The position numbers and the translations under genes were made by a program. From Drouetiella hepatica Uher 2000/2452 (GTDB lineage: Bacteria; Cyanobacteriota; Cyanobacteriia; Elainellales; Elainellaceae): a stretch of DNA of 64,000 nt. Location of the stretch: positions 95,235 through 159,234 of the forward strand of contig JAHHHD010000012.1 in NCBI GenBank assembly GCA_019359505.1. The letters run 5' to 3'. Positions within the stretch are counted from its first letter, which is position 1. Each line of letters opens with the position of its first letter. The notes under the pieces were generated by a model. It was not told where the DNA came from. It saw only the letters and a program-made list of their open reading frames with translations, and made no database searches. This document shows positions 55,570 through 64,000 of the stretch, one piece after another.

Positions 55570-58500
55570 TTATTCAGTAGCGCCTCGCAAGGGGCTGGGG
55601 TCGAATGCCCAATGGTCGCCAATCATCGCCTCTAGCCGTTGATTTAGCCGGGGCAAAAAGATTGCCGGATCGTTGAGCTGCTGCTGGGTAAACCAAAGCT
55701 CAAGCGCTTCCTGGGTTTCAATTCCTTGGGCACCTGCCGCACTGGATAGCAGCTTGAAGCTCAGCTCTTGGAGCTGCTCAATCTGCGGATGACCTTGCCC
55801 TCGTTGATTGCAGAGGAATAGGGCAAAGGCAGCCAGCAATGCCTCTAGCTCATCGCCTTGGGGCACAGCGTTGTATAAATTCGTCAAGATGCTAATCGAT
55901 TGCTGCAAAGGTGCTTGAACTTTGGTGCAGAGCCAAACAGCTTGGACAAGATAGATTAGGTTTCCTTTTTCGGTAATTGCATCCAAGTTGTTTATCGCTG
56001 TCACCAGATCTCCATAGGCTCTGACCTGTCCTAACGCCTGAGCAGATTGCTTGAGCAATTCTATGGCTCGTTCAGTATCTCCCTGTCGATAAGCATTAGC
56101 CCCCATATTCGCCAGCGTGGCGGCTTTGCCTTTCACATTGCCAATGCGCTCTTTGATTTCCAGCGATTGCTGCCAGAGATTGAGGGCGCGATCGATATCT
56201 CCCTGCTGGGCGATCACCCCTGCCATTTGGTGCAGCGTGACAGCTTTGCCTTTCACATCGCCAATGCGCTCGTCAATCTCCAGCGATTGCTGCCAGAGAT
56301 TGAGGGCGCGATCGATATCTCCCTGCTGGGCGATCACCCCTGCCATTTGGTGCAGCGTAACAGCTTTGCCTTGCACATTGCCAATGCGCACGTAGATTTC
56401 CAGCGATTGCTGCCAGAGATTGAGGGCGCGATCGATATCTCCCTGATCCGCGATCAGAGTTGCATGGTTAAACAAAATGCTGGACTTCCCTGCGAGGTCA
56501 TCATCGGGGCAGTGGTTTAAGGCTTGAGTATAGTGACTATTGGCAGACTCCACGTTGCCTAAAACCACTTCCGCACGAGCAATTCCTCGCAAAATTCGAT
56601 GATTGTTAGGCATTTTATCGAGGATTTGTTGGCACAGATCCAGTGCCTCCACAAAGCGGGAATTGTTCACCCAGTTCGTGGCAACCTCATCTCCCACCTT
56701 CACGGCAATTTCTGCCTCTCCCCCGGCAAGCGCCAGCCGCACCATCTCTAGACACCGCTCTTCCGTCGAGCCTTCTGTCTCATCCCACCAGACCCAATAC
56801 GCGATCTGAGCCGCCTGCCGTTGGGTCGTCTGCCACTCTGCCTCCGTTAGCCCATTCAGTCCATCCCGCTGCCCCACCCTCAGCAGCGGTGCCAAAATGC
56901 CAGTCACGCGATACTCCGGCTCCGTCGGGCTAGTGGCAGATTCCAGCAGACTCAGCGCCAGGGTGCGGTCAATCGGCTGGAGTTCTGGCACCACTGCCGC
57001 CACCATCTCTCGCGTCACGGGCAGGTGAAACACGCTCAGCTTCACCAAAAACTGCCGCTCTGCCACCGTCAGGCTCTCCAGCAGTTTTTCTGCCAAAATA
57101 GCCTCCCGGAACTTCTGTTCTTCTGCCTCCAGTCGGCTGAGAATTGCCTCGCGATCGATCTCCGCCATCCCCGCTGTCTCTGGCAGCAGCTTCAGCAGCC
57201 ACTCCAGCAAACGCGGGTTGCCGTCCGCAATCTTCAGCACTCGCGGATACAGCGGATGCCGCCGCAGCTCACCATAGTCCGGCAACAGCCGACATTTCTT
57301 GTTCACGTCGGCAGAGTTCATCCGCTCCAGCCGCTCCAGATGCAGCCCCGCCGGAAACGGACAGGCATAGCGACAGGTGACTATTACCCGGCTCATGGCG
57401 CTGATCCGCTGCTGCATTGCCGCCAGGGCGCTACAGAGTGCCGTCAACACCTCCGCTGCTGGGGTAATAGGGCGAAGGGTGCGATCTTCTATCGCCGTCG
57501 CTGGAATATTCTGCTCAAAATCATCCAGCACCAGCAGCAGCGGCCGATCCAGCTCTTCCGCCTTCTCAATAAAGTTCTGAAGCCGACCTTTCAGCGATAG
57601 CTTCGGCTGATTCAAGATCTCCGGAATCTCAGGAAACTGCTCATAGGCGATCGACAGCTTTTGCAGCAGCGTTGCCTCATTCACCACCCCCACTAGCACC
57701 ACCCGCTGCATCCCCGATCGCTGCGCCTGCACCCGCCGACACAGCCGCGCCGCCAGCGTGCTTTTCCCTAAGCCCCCCATACCTTGAATGAACACGCCCA
57801 CCTGTTGGCTCGTCGGCTTCATCACCTGGAGGCAGCGTTGCAGCGGTCGCCGCCGCCCCACAAACGCAAACGCCCCCGCCACCTTCACCTGATCCTGCGC
57901 GTCCAGAAAATCTTGCTCCGGCAGATTTCGCCCCAGCCGCTCCCGCTTCGGCGTACCCATCGGCGTCACAAGCTGCTTCAACTCACGCGAATCCCGATAT
58001 ACCCGCAGCAAATGCCAGTCGGGGCACTTCTGCCGAATCATCTCCGCCACTGCCGCCTTTAGCGCCTGCTCCACCGAGCTTCCCGCCGCCAGCTCAGCAT
58101 AAAGCGCCTGAGCCGCTGCAATTGCCGTCTTATCCAGCACAGGACGCGCCCAGCCCAACACCATCTGCGCCCCCGCCTGCACCAGCGCCTGCGCCATCGA
58201 AGGCACGCTCCCCCGATCGGGCACCTCTCCCGTATGGCACCCCGACAGAAAAATCATCCGAGGCATCCGCTCCCCAAACGCCCGCACCAAATCTGGCACC
58301 GTCGTCAGCGCCGCATTGCCCAACTCATCTTCGGTAATGAAGCAAGGCGTATTTTCAGCGATCGATCGCGGCGGCTGCATCGAGCTTGCCAGCCCGCCAT
58401 AGTCTGCCTGAGTAAAAATCAACCCATGCCCCGTCAGATGAAACACATCAAAATAGCCGTCGGCATAGAACTTCACCAAATTCGCCAGCTCCGCCACCGA

Positions 58501-59085
58501 GCCGCTCTCTTCCACCACCAGCAGCAACGGCTGATTTTCCGTCGCCGCTACAATATTTGCCTCTTCTTGCTCATAGCTCAGCACAGGCTGAATCTTCTCC
58601 GGCGAAGTCGCCATCAGCAGCAGATGCAGCGGTCGATTCGCCGCCTCACAAATTCCCGATCGCTGCTGCACAATCCGAGGCGGCGGCAGAGTCATCCGCT
58701 GCGGCAGCAAAAACCCCGCGCCATCATGCAGCAGTTCCCACGGCAAATGCGCCAGCCCCAAAGCAATCCGATCGGTTTCCGGGTTTAGCCCCTGCACCTC
58801 CAGGCTGTAATTGAGCTGAAAGGCGATCGGCATTGGCACTCCCGTCGCCAAAGCTGCCCTCAGCCACCCTTCATCCCCATCCAACCAGCGATAGAGCGAT
58901 CGCCCCAGCTTCACCAGAGCCTCCGGCACATCCCGATCGCGTCCATAGCCATCTTTGGGTCGCCCAGAGTAATAGTTTTGCTCACACTGCTCAATCCAAT
59001 CCACTAGCTCTGGCGTAGAAAGCCGACGGCTGCGATCGCTATAGCGCAATTCAAAATTCTGTTGGCTCAGGTCAAAGGTAAACAT
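55570..59085 (-). CDS. CHAT protease - NTPase - TPR protein (1171 aa)
   Basis: The start is the ATG at 59085; the frame is open to 59181 but the added stretch looks non-coding. Residues about 80-370 form a CHAT caspase-fold domain with catalytic His220 (FHLTGHG) and Cys283 (FLSGCHTGE). FVGRRRPLQRCL near 408 leads into a STAND-type P-loop NTPase with Walker A GMGGLGKST at 435-443 and Walker B LLLVLDDFEQN near 516. A helical arm follows to about residue 840. The C-terminal third has TPRs, including nearly identical 40-residue units (AGVIAQQGDIDRALNLWQQS). The layout matches STAND-based conflict or programmed-death proteins, where TPRs sense, the NTPase oligomerises and CHAT cleaves a target. 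The target is unknown; no gasdermin-like gene is adjacent. Confidence 0.88.
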   Translation of the reverse strand: MFTFDLSQQNFELRYSDRSRRLSTPELVDWIEQCEQNYYSGRPKDGYGRDRDVPEALVKLGRSLYRWLDGDEGWLRAALATGVPMPIAFQLNYSLEVQGLNPETDRIALGLAHLPWELLHDGAGFLLPQRMTLPPPRIVQQRSGICEAANRPLHLLLMATSPEKIQPVLSYEQEEANIVAATENQPLLLVVEESGSVAELANLVKFYADGYFDVFHLTGHGLIFTQADYGGLASSMQPPRSIAENTPCFITEDELGNAALTTVPDLVRAFGERMPRMIFLSGCHTGEVPDRGSVPSMAQALVQAGAQMVLGWARPVLDKTAIAAAQALYAELAAGSSVEQALKAAVAEMIRQKCPDWHLLRVYRDSRELKQLVTPMGTPKRERLGRNLPEQDFLDAQDQVKVAGAFAFVGRRRPLQRCLQVMKPTSQQVGVFIQGMGGLGKSTLAARLCRRVQAQRSGMQRVVLVGVVNEATLLQKLSIAYEQFPEIPEILNQPKLSLKGRLQNFIEKAEELDRPLLLVLDDFEQNIPATAIEDRTLRPITPAAEVLTALCSALAAMQQRISAMSRVIVTCRYACPFPAGLHLERLERMNSADVNKKCRLLPDYGELRRHPLYPRVLKIADGNPRLLEWLLKLLPETAGMAEIDREAILSRLEAEEQKFREAILAEKLLESLTVAERQFLVKLSVFHLPVTREMVAAVVPELQPIDRTLALSLLESATSPTEPEYRVTGILAPLLRVGQRDGLNGLTEAEWQTTQRQAAQIAYWVWWDETEGSTEERCLEMVRLALAGGEAEIAVKVGDEVATNWVNNSRFVEALDLCQQILDKMPNNHRILRGIARAEVVLGNVESANSHYTQALNHCPDDDLAGKSSILFNHATLIADQGDIDRALNLWQQSLEIYVRIGNVQGKAVTLHQMAGVIAQQGDIDRALNLWQQSLEIDERIGDVKGKAVTLHQMAGVIAQQGDIDRALNLWQQSLEIKERIGNVKGKAATLANMGANAYRQGDTERAIELLKQSAQALGQVRAYGDLVTAINNLDAITEKGNLIYLVQAVWLCTKVQAPLQQSISILTNLYNAVPQGDELEALLAAFALFLCNQRGQGHPQIEQLQELSFKLLSSAAGAQGIETQEALELWFTQQQLNDPAIFLPRLNQRLEAMIGDHWAFDPSPLRGATE
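56101..56460 (-). repeat. 120-bp near-identical repeats inside the TPR region
   Basis: The word CAGCGATTGCTGCCAGAGAT recurs at 56161, 56281 and 56401, exactly 120 bases apart. Adjoining sequence is almost unchanged between copies. They encode consecutive 40-aa TPR units with only a few substitutions (DERIGDVKGKA, KERIGNVKGKA, VRIGNVQGKA). Confidence 0.95.
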
Positions 59086-59230
59086 AGGTAGCCCGGAGAC
59101 ACAACCAGAAGCAAAGGAGAGCAATGGAGCGATCGAGGTGCAGCACCCCAAAACTCCCGATATCCCAACTTGCCGCCACACTAACGTAATTTCTCTACAC
59201 TGGCAACTTAACGCTCATCCAGCCCCTTCT

Positions 59231-59461
59231 ACCCCACTCCTAAAGCCCAGAACACTACTTTCCGACCTTTTTACTTGGAGTTTCGACCTTTTCACTCGAA
59301 GCTTTGCCCTTTCTGCTCCAAGCACGGAGTTCAGAACACGACGCTTCGACCTTTCTACTCAAAACTTCAGCCTTTTCACTCGAAGCTTCAACCTTTTTGC
59401 TCTGATCGCCCCCCTCAGAACTCGGAACGTCGAGTCCATTGCTCCACCCTTCAAGCTCTGA
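59231..59461 (-). repeat. Degenerate 21-bp tandem repeat, array 3 (about 11 units, inverted)
   Basis: Units start at 59231, 59252, 59273, 59294, 59315, 59336, 59357, 59378, 59399, 59420 and 59441 with no indels. On the minus strand the core AGCTTCGAGT matches the AGCTTTGAGT core of array 2. The array lies just upstream of the CHAT gene, in the opposite orientation to array 2. Confidence 0.85.
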
Positions 59462-59484
59462 GCTGCAACAGCCGCCCTCACCCG

Positions 59485-60090
59485 TTAATGCATCGACGCA
59501 AAAATCTCTTGAGCCGTCGATCGCAGCTCTGGAAAAACAGAGGAAACCAAAACCTCATCCCCTCGAAATAGCCGCTTCCGATACTCGTCCTCCACCAGAC
59601 TACAAATCGTAATCGTCGGCTGTTTGGGCTTGCCAATATATTCTCTGCCGCCAATCCCCAGATAATCAATAATCCAATATTCAGGAATTCCTAAAAGAGC
59701 ATAGTCCTCGACCTTACGGGCATAGTCATTTTGCCAATTGGTGCTGACCACCTCAGCTACCAGCTTGATAGAACTTCCCAATGTGATCACTGGTTCCTGC
59801 TGCCACAGCGGCTCATTCGCCAGTCGAGCCTGATCCAGCACAATCACATCTGGACGAAACGCCGTCTCTGTTCCCAGCAATCGCACCAAGCAGCGATGGG
59901 GAATGAGATAAGGAGCATTCTGGCGATCGATCTCCACATTCAGCTTCCGCCCCACAAAAGCTGCTATCTCTTCATGCGGCCCTGTTGGCTCCATTTCAAT
60001 GAGTTCTCCATCAATTAGCTCATAAGCCCCATCGCCATAACGCAAGATAAACTCGTCAACGGTAAGCATCTGAGGAGGTGACTGAACCAT
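59485..60090 (-). CDS. Uma2-family endonuclease-like protein (PD-(D/E)XK fold)
   Basis: A 201-aa protein starting at the ATG at 60090, which has GGAGA upstream. Uma2 proteins have a restriction-endonuclease fold and are very numerous in cyanobacteria. The core is LTVDEFILRYGDGAYELIDG, then the acidic RPDVIVLDQ, the LVAEVVST strand and RKVEDYALLGIPEYWIIDYL with the catalytic-type lysine. All PD-(D/E)XK elements appear present. Cellular role unknown. Confidence 0.88.
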   Translation of the reverse strand: MVQSPPQMLTVDEFILRYGDGAYELIDGELIEMEPTGPHEEIAAFVGRKLNVEIDRQNAPYLIPHRCLVRLLGTETAFRPDVIVLDQARLANEPLWQQEPVITLGSSIKLVAEVVSTNWQNDYARKVEDYALLGIPEYWIIDYLGIGGREYIGKPKQPTITICSLVEDEYRKRLFRGDEVLVSSVFPELRSTAQEIFASMH

Positions 60091-60268
60091 AGCGTCTCCT
60101 ATCTTCACGGCTCCTAGCTTGATAGTGACCAGATTAGCCTAGAGTAGATAGATTGAACCTCTTGCTCATTAGATTAATTGAGGGCTATGCCCCTAACAAA
60201 CCTAATCCAAAGACTCTAATCTGCAAGAGATCTATCGAATCGGAAATTGTAGAGGTGTTGCGTAACCG

Positions 60269-61570
60269 ATGAAAGTGAAAACTTGGAAAAACATTGGCAT
60301 CTTCGCCCTGCTAGGACTGTTTTTGAGTTGGGCGATCGCCAGCTGTAGCCCCACCCCAAGCACGGGACAAGCCTCTAGCTCAAGCGCTAAGTCTGGGGGC
60401 GAAGTTGAGTTTTGGACGATGCAGCTTCAGCCGCAGTTCACTGACTACTTCAATGCCCTGATCGCCGAATTTGAGAAAGAAAATCCGGGCACCACGGTGA
60501 AATGGGTAGACGTGCCCTGGGGCGATATGCAGAGCAAAATCTTGACGGCAGTTTCCGCAGGCACCGCTCCCGATGTCGTCAACCTCAACCCAGATTTTGC
60601 AGCCCAGCTTGCAGGTCGCAACGCCTGGTTAGATCTCGATAGCAAGATTCCAGAGGGCGATCGCGCTCAATACCTGCCCAAAATTTGGCAAGCCAACACC
60701 CTAGACGGCAAAAGCTTCGGCATTCCCTGGTATCTTTCCACGAGCGTCACCATCTACAACCAGGACTTGCTAAAACGATCGGGCATCGCCAAGCCGCCTC
60801 TCACCTATGAGGAGTTGGCTCAAGCAGCGAAACAGGTGAAAGAAAAAACGGGCAAGTATGCCTTTTTCACCACCTTTGTTGCCGAAGACTCCGGCGAGGC
60901 GCTGCAATCTTTTGTGCAGATGGGGGCGCAATTGCTGAATCCTCAAGGCAAAGCCGCCTTCAACACGCCAGAGGGCAAAGCCGTCTTTCAATACTGGACT
61001 GATTTGTACAAGCAAAACCTGCTGCCCAAAGAGGTTTTGACTCAGGGACACCGTAGGGCGATCGAGCTATACCAATCTGGAGAGACGGCAATGCTGTCTA
61101 CCGGAGCGCAGTTTTTGAAGACAATCGACACCAATGCCCCGGCGATCGGCAAAGTCTCGGCAGCGACCGCCCAAATTTCTGGCAGCACGAACAAAAAAAG
61201 CGTTGCTGTAATGAATCTGGCGATTCCGCGCAACACCGACCAGCCCGACATGGCGCTAAAGTTTGCCCTATTTGTCACCAACAACGCCAATCAGCTCACG
61301 TTCGCCAAAGCCGCAAATGTCTTGCCCTCCACAACCCAAGCGCTACAAGATCCCTATTTCACGGGCATCGCCGCTACGGCTCCACCGCTAGATCAGGCGC
61401 GATCGATCAGCGCCAAGCAAATGCAGGATGCTGAGGTGCTAGTGCCCAACGTCAAAGACATTAAGGAGCTGCAAAAGATCGTCTACGACAATCTGCAAGC
61501 CTCAATGCTGGGGGAAAAGTCGGTTGATCAGGCAGTCGCCGATGCGGCTGCCGAATGGGATGAACGATAG
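60269..61570 (+). CDS. Sugar ABC transporter substrate-binding lipoprotein
   Basis: Family 1 extracellular solute-binding protein of 433 aa. The signal peptide ends in a lipobox (SWAIASCSPTP), so it is anchored to the plasma membrane outer face. VEFWTMQLQPQFTDYFNALI and VKWVDVPWGDMQSKILTAVS, then AGTAPDVVNLNPDFAAQLAG, are typical of sugar-binding members. No permease or ATPase genes lie nearby, so the partners must be elsewhere. The sugar is unknown. Confidence 0.92.
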   Translation: MKVKTWKNIGIFALLGLFLSWAIASCSPTPSTGQASSSSAKSGGEVEFWTMQLQPQFTDYFNALIAEFEKENPGTTVKWVDVPWGDMQSKILTAVSAGTAPDVVNLNPDFAAQLAGRNAWLDLDSKIPEGDRAQYLPKIWQANTLDGKSFGIPWYLSTSVTIYNQDLLKRSGIAKPPLTYEELAQAAKQVKEKTGKYAFFTTFVAEDSGEALQSFVQMGAQLLNPQGKAAFNTPEGKAVFQYWTDLYKQNLLPKEVLTQGHRRAIELYQSGETAMLSTGAQFLKTIDTNAPAIGKVSAATAQISGSTNKKSVAVMNLAIPRNTDQPDMALKFALFVTNNANQLTFAKAANVLPSTTQALQDPYFTGIAATAPPLDQARSISAKQMQDAEVLVPNVKDIKELQKIVYDNLQASMLGEKSVDQAVADAAAEWDER

Positions 61571-61665
61571 ATATAGCTCTCGCAAGTTTGCTTAAGACAT
61601 TTTGGGTGGGGCGCGAAGCGCCCCACCCAAAATGTCCCCGTCCCAACCGCCTTGGCGGTTGCTAT
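61571..61665 (-). repeat. Dispersed hairpin repeat, copy 4
   Basis: Reverse orientation. The central 41-base palindrome (61596-61636) has a perfect 19-bp stem with a GAA loop. The flank ACCGCCTTGGCGGTTGCTAT (the reverse of the left flank) is intact. It lies between the convergent binding-protein and DUF2288 genes. Confidence 0.9.
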
Positions 61666-61683
61666 GACTTTCGTGAAAACAAA

Positions 61684-62049
61684 TTAGGCTGTCAAATCCT
61701 GTACCAGTACGTAAGGCTGCACGATTAGCGCCTTGAAGCGCCGAGTCCGATCGCCTGCCCAGGTAATCAACTGCTCTGGCGAAGGCTTCTGTAGAAGCTG
61801 TTCACTAATCCAACGCTGCACGATCGCAGTATTGTCGCAAGTCAACGCTTCGCCCACGTCAGGTAAATCCAGATCTGGAGCCACAAGGACGATCGCATCT
61901 CGCTGCGCATGGGGCATCAGCCATTCCCACTCGGCTTCATCCACCATTGCCGCCAATTCGGTTCGCAGGGTGGGCTGTGAATCGGGTTCTGGCTTATTTT
62001 GTGAATTAGCCTGTGAATCAGCTTGTGAATCAGCCTGTGAATCTGACAT
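61684..62049 (-). CDS. DUF2288 family protein (121 aa)
   Basis: Small acidic protein of unknown role. The conserved part is LRTELAAMVDEAEWEWLMPH, DAIVLVAPDLDLPDVGEAL and FKALIVQPYVLVQDL. The N-terminus holds a SQAD repeat (DSQADSQADSQANSQ) from tandem 12-bp DNA repeats at about 61996-62040, a likely slippage site. The distance to plsC is 49 bases, so it is probably the last gene of a fabD-plsC-DUF2288 transcript. Confidence 0.75.
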   Translation of the reverse strand: MSDSQADSQADSQANSQNKPEPDSQPTLRTELAAMVDEAEWEWLMPHAQRDAIVLVAPDLDLPDVGEALTCDNTAIVQRWISEQLLQKPSPEQLITWAGDRTRRFKALIVQPYVLVQDLTA

Positions 62050-62098
62050 CCGTTTTCTCGGTAAAGCGAAAATTTGCAGCGTTGAACTGGATAAATTC

Positions 62099-62764
62099 CT
62101 ATCGTCCTAAATCATGCAGGTCGTGAATGGCGATCGCGCATTGCTGAGTCACAGTCTCTAGCTCCAGTCGATTAGTCGAACGGGGTGGAGCGATAATCTC
62201 CCCGATCCTAACCGTGACGGGCACTGGACGAGGCAGCTTTGATCCAGCAAAAATTGCTTCTGTCCCCCACAGGCTGACGGGCAGCAGCGGCACCTGAGCT
62301 TTAGCCGCAATCAGTGCTGCTCCCAGCTTAGGATCAGGGATGCGCGCATCGACAGTGCGGGTGCCCTCAAGAAAAACGCCCACCGCCCAGCCGTTCTCAA
62401 GCTGATGCAGGGCAGCCCGGATGGCACTGCGATCGGCTGCCCCTCGCTTCACGGGGTATGCGCCATACAGCCGAATTGCCTGACTCAACACAGGTACCTG
62501 AAACAGCTCCTCTTTTGCCATGTAAGACACCGGACGACCGACGCAATTAGAGACGATCAGCGGGTCAAAATCGCTGGCATGGTTGACCACCACTACTACT
62601 GGCCCCTGACGCGGCACCCGCTCTACTCCGTAAATCCGCCCCCGCAAATAGGTATGTAAAACCGGACTCACGACCGCCCATTTGAATAGATGGTAAAGAG
62701 CAAGGCTAATCCCTGGCTCGCGCTGGCGTTGGGGTTGAGAAGTGGGCAGAGAGGTGAGAGACAT
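62099..62764 (-). CDS. plsC: 1-acyl-sn-glycerol-3-phosphate acyltransferase
   Basis: Acylates lysophosphatidic acid to phosphatidic acid in membrane-lipid synthesis. It starts at the ATG at 62764 (AGG 4 bases upstream); a TTG at 62779 overlapping the fabD stop is an alternative. Acyltransferase block I is NHASDFD (H-x4-D) and block III is FLEGTRT. YLRGRIYGVERVPRQGPVVV and VPLLPVSLWGTEAIF are typical. It follows fabD by 11 bases, a sensible lipid-synthesis operon. Confidence 0.92.
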   Translation of the reverse strand: MSLTSLPTSQPQRQREPGISLALYHLFKWAVVSPVLHTYLRGRIYGVERVPRQGPVVVVVNHASDFDPLIVSNCVGRPVSYMAKEELFQVPVLSQAIRLYGAYPVKRGAADRSAIRAALHQLENGWAVGVFLEGTRTVDARIPDPKLGAALIAAKAQVPLLPVSLWGTEAIFAGSKLPRPVPVTVRIGEIIAPPRSTNRLELETVTQQCAIAIHDLHDLGR

Positions 62765-62775
62765 TTGCCTAGCGC

Positions 62776-63681
62776 TCAAGCGACATCAGAACTGGGAGAA
62801 ACCAGAGATAAATCTGCCAAACTGCCGACATTTTCTAGCCGCAGCTCAGGGCAAGTGCGTTTGATCAGCCCAGTTAGCACTTTCCCAGGGCCAATCTCAA
62901 TCACGCGCTCAATGCCGATCGCAGGTAAATTCAGCGAAATTTCTCGCCACCGCACCGAGCCAGTCATTTGTTGGCTCAGACGATCCTTCAAAACATCGGG
63001 TGCGATCGCCGCCGTTGGCTCCACGTTAGATAAAACGGGGACGGATGCCGAATGAAACTCCACTTGATCCAGCACTTTCTGAAATTCTACCGCCGCATCT
63101 GCCATTAAAGGCGAGTGAAAAGCACCGCTGACGTTCAGCTTCAGCGCCCGCTTACACTTGACCTGAGCAATGACGGCATCTACCGCTTCCAGCGTTCCCG
63201 AAATCACAACCTGAGCCGCGCTGTTATCATTTGCCATCACCACATTTGCGGTTTCAGCAATGGCTGCCTCTAGCTGATCGCGATCGAACCCCATCAGCGC
63301 CGCCATGCCGCCCTCTGATGCCGCAGCCATTAGCTCAGCTCGTCGCTTGACTAGCTGCAAGCCCGCCGCAAAATCAAATACACCCGCCGCATAGAGCGCT
63401 ACATACTCACCCAGGCTATGACCTGCTAGTAGATCGGGCTGTTCGCCGCGATTGCGCATCAGGTCTACCAAGATTGCTTCGATCGTATAGAGGCAGGGCT
63501 GCGTATACAGAGTCCCAGAAACCTTATCTTCAGGGCTTTGGCAAATCTGCGGCACAGACCAGCCCAAAATCTGCTCTGCCTGGTCAAACCTCGCCTGAGC
63601 CAGGGATATCTCGCCCAAGTCGGCTCCCATGCCGATCGCTTGAGAGCCTTGTCCAGGAAAAACCCATGCGGTTTTAATCAT
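62776..63681 (-). CDS. fabD: Malonyl-CoA:ACP transacylase
   Basis: Loads malonyl groups onto acyl carrier protein for fatty-acid elongation. It starts at the ATG at 63681 (MIKTAWVFPGQGSQAIGMGA); the longer frame to 63750 is unsupported. The active-site GHSLGEY serine is present near residue 93, and the later catalytic histidine in NVSGAFHSPLM near residue 201. 301 aa, standard. First gene of a unit with plsC and DUF2288. Confidence 0.96.
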   Translation of the reverse strand: MIKTAWVFPGQGSQAIGMGADLGEISLAQARFDQAEQILGWSVPQICQSPEDKVSGTLYTQPCLYTIEAILVDLMRNRGEQPDLLAGHSLGEYVALYAAGVFDFAAGLQLVKRRAELMAAASEGGMAALMGFDRDQLEAAIAETANVVMANDNSAAQVVISGTLEAVDAVIAQVKCKRALKLNVSGAFHSPLMADAAVEFQKVLDQVEFHSASVPVLSNVEPTAAIAPDVLKDRLSQQMTGSVRWREISLNLPAIGIERVIEIGPGKVLTGLIKRTCPELRLENVGSLADLSLVSPSSDVA

Positions 63682-63803
63682 TAGTCGAATGAAAGATTGA
63701 ACAGCGTGATGAAAGTCAGCGGATAAACAGGATAGCTCAAAAATACCCAAGTGTATTATCCGCTACATCTGCCACAAAATCCTATGCCACCACAAACTTA
63801 CGC

Positions 63804-63898
63804 ATAGCAACTGCAAAGGCGGTTAGGGCGGGGACATTTTTGGTGGGGCGCTTCGCGCCCCACCAAAAATGTCCTAAGCAAACTGGTGACAGCCATAC
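63804..63898 (+). repeat. Dispersed hairpin repeat, copy 5
   Basis: Left flank ATAGCAACTGCAAAGGCGGT, central perfect 19-bp stem with a TTC loop (63833-63873), right flank CTAAGCAAACTGGTGACAGC. It lies upstream of fabD. Confidence 0.9.
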
Positions 63899-63947
63899 CA
63901 GAAACCTAAAGATCATAAATTAATTGACCTGCAATAGTTTTTTGGAA

Positions 63948-63968
63948 GTGTCGCGCGAAGCGCGACAC
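63948..63968. repeat. Short hairpin near the window end
   Basis: GTGTCGCGC pairs with GCGCGACAC around GAA, set between a T6 tract and an A-rich tract. The GAA loop and GCGC tip are as in the larger dispersed repeat, so it may be a related palindrome. Confidence 0.75.
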
Positions 63969-64000
63969 ATACAAAAAAAAAAATGGGTTTATTTTGTTCA

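Noticed and set aside
56047..56520. 157-codon plus-strand frame inside the CHAT-TPR gene
   Set aside because: It is antisense to nearly identical TPR repeats, and its apparent repeats simply mirror them.
57025..57600. 191-codon plus-strand frame inside the CHAT gene
   Set aside because: Gln/Leu/Pro-rich antisense of a GC-rich coding region. The minus-strand product has clear NTPase and CHAT motifs.

Overview
The window is a 64 kb piece of a cyanobacterial chromosome. It carries psbO, a SigF-type group 3 sigma factor, ThrC, a groES-groEL operon with CIRCE, and several small families known mainly from cyanobacteria (DUF2996, DUF2288, DUF4864). The HIP1 octamer GCGATCGC is very frequent. Many short dispersed palindromic repeats, TPR/CHAT/caspase proteins and toxin-antitoxin pairs suggest a filamentous or morphologically complex cyanobacterium, but the species cannot be read from the sequence alone. 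No rRNA, tRNA, transposase or CRISPR array was recognised.

Layout. 1-9.9 kb is mostly housekeeping: ndk, a TerC-type membrane protein, clpP, psbO, sigF and a TPR protein. 10-17.3 kb holds glyS, a DegT-type sugar aminotransferase, a WecA/MraY-type polyprenyl-phosphate sugar transferase and cinA. 17.3-22.2 kb has two RTX calcium-binding proteins (one a 5'-nucleotidase) with two small genes between them. 22.5-27.2 kb is mutS2 and an unusual membrane protein with pentapeptide repeats and a helix-hairpin-helix module.

27.5-34.5 kb is the most unusual stretch. It has a caspase-like protease fused to a ClpC N-terminal domain, then an intact MNT/HEPN toxin-antitoxin pair, thrC with a MoaD/ThiS-like sulfur carrier, a DUF2996 gene and a second caspase-like protein carrying a formylglycine-generating-enzyme-like (FGE) domain. 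34.5-47.3 kb has groES-groEL, a RelE-type pair, an FAD oxidoreductase, a GH10-like hydrolase, a fused 5-oxoprolinase, a CobD-like aminotransferase and HU. 47.7-53.2 kb is the type IV pilus cluster pilM-pilN-pilO-pilQ, with hairpin elements inserted before pilQ.

53.6-60 kb is accessory: an HTH-MNT-HEPN cassette whose HEPN gene is broken, a large CHAT-NTPase-TPR protein flanked by inverted arrays of a degenerate 21-bp repeat, and a Uma2 nuclease-like gene. 60.2-63.7 kb has an orphan sugar-binding lipoprotein, DUF2288, plsC and fabD.

Three caspase-fold proteins, two MNT/HEPN systems and one RelE system in about 32 kb suggest a region rich in cell-suicide or conflict functions. Two repeat systems run through the window. 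One is a dispersed element of about 95 bp with a central 19-bp hairpin (five copies, one lacking the hairpin). The other is the degenerate 21-bp tandem repeat (three arrays).
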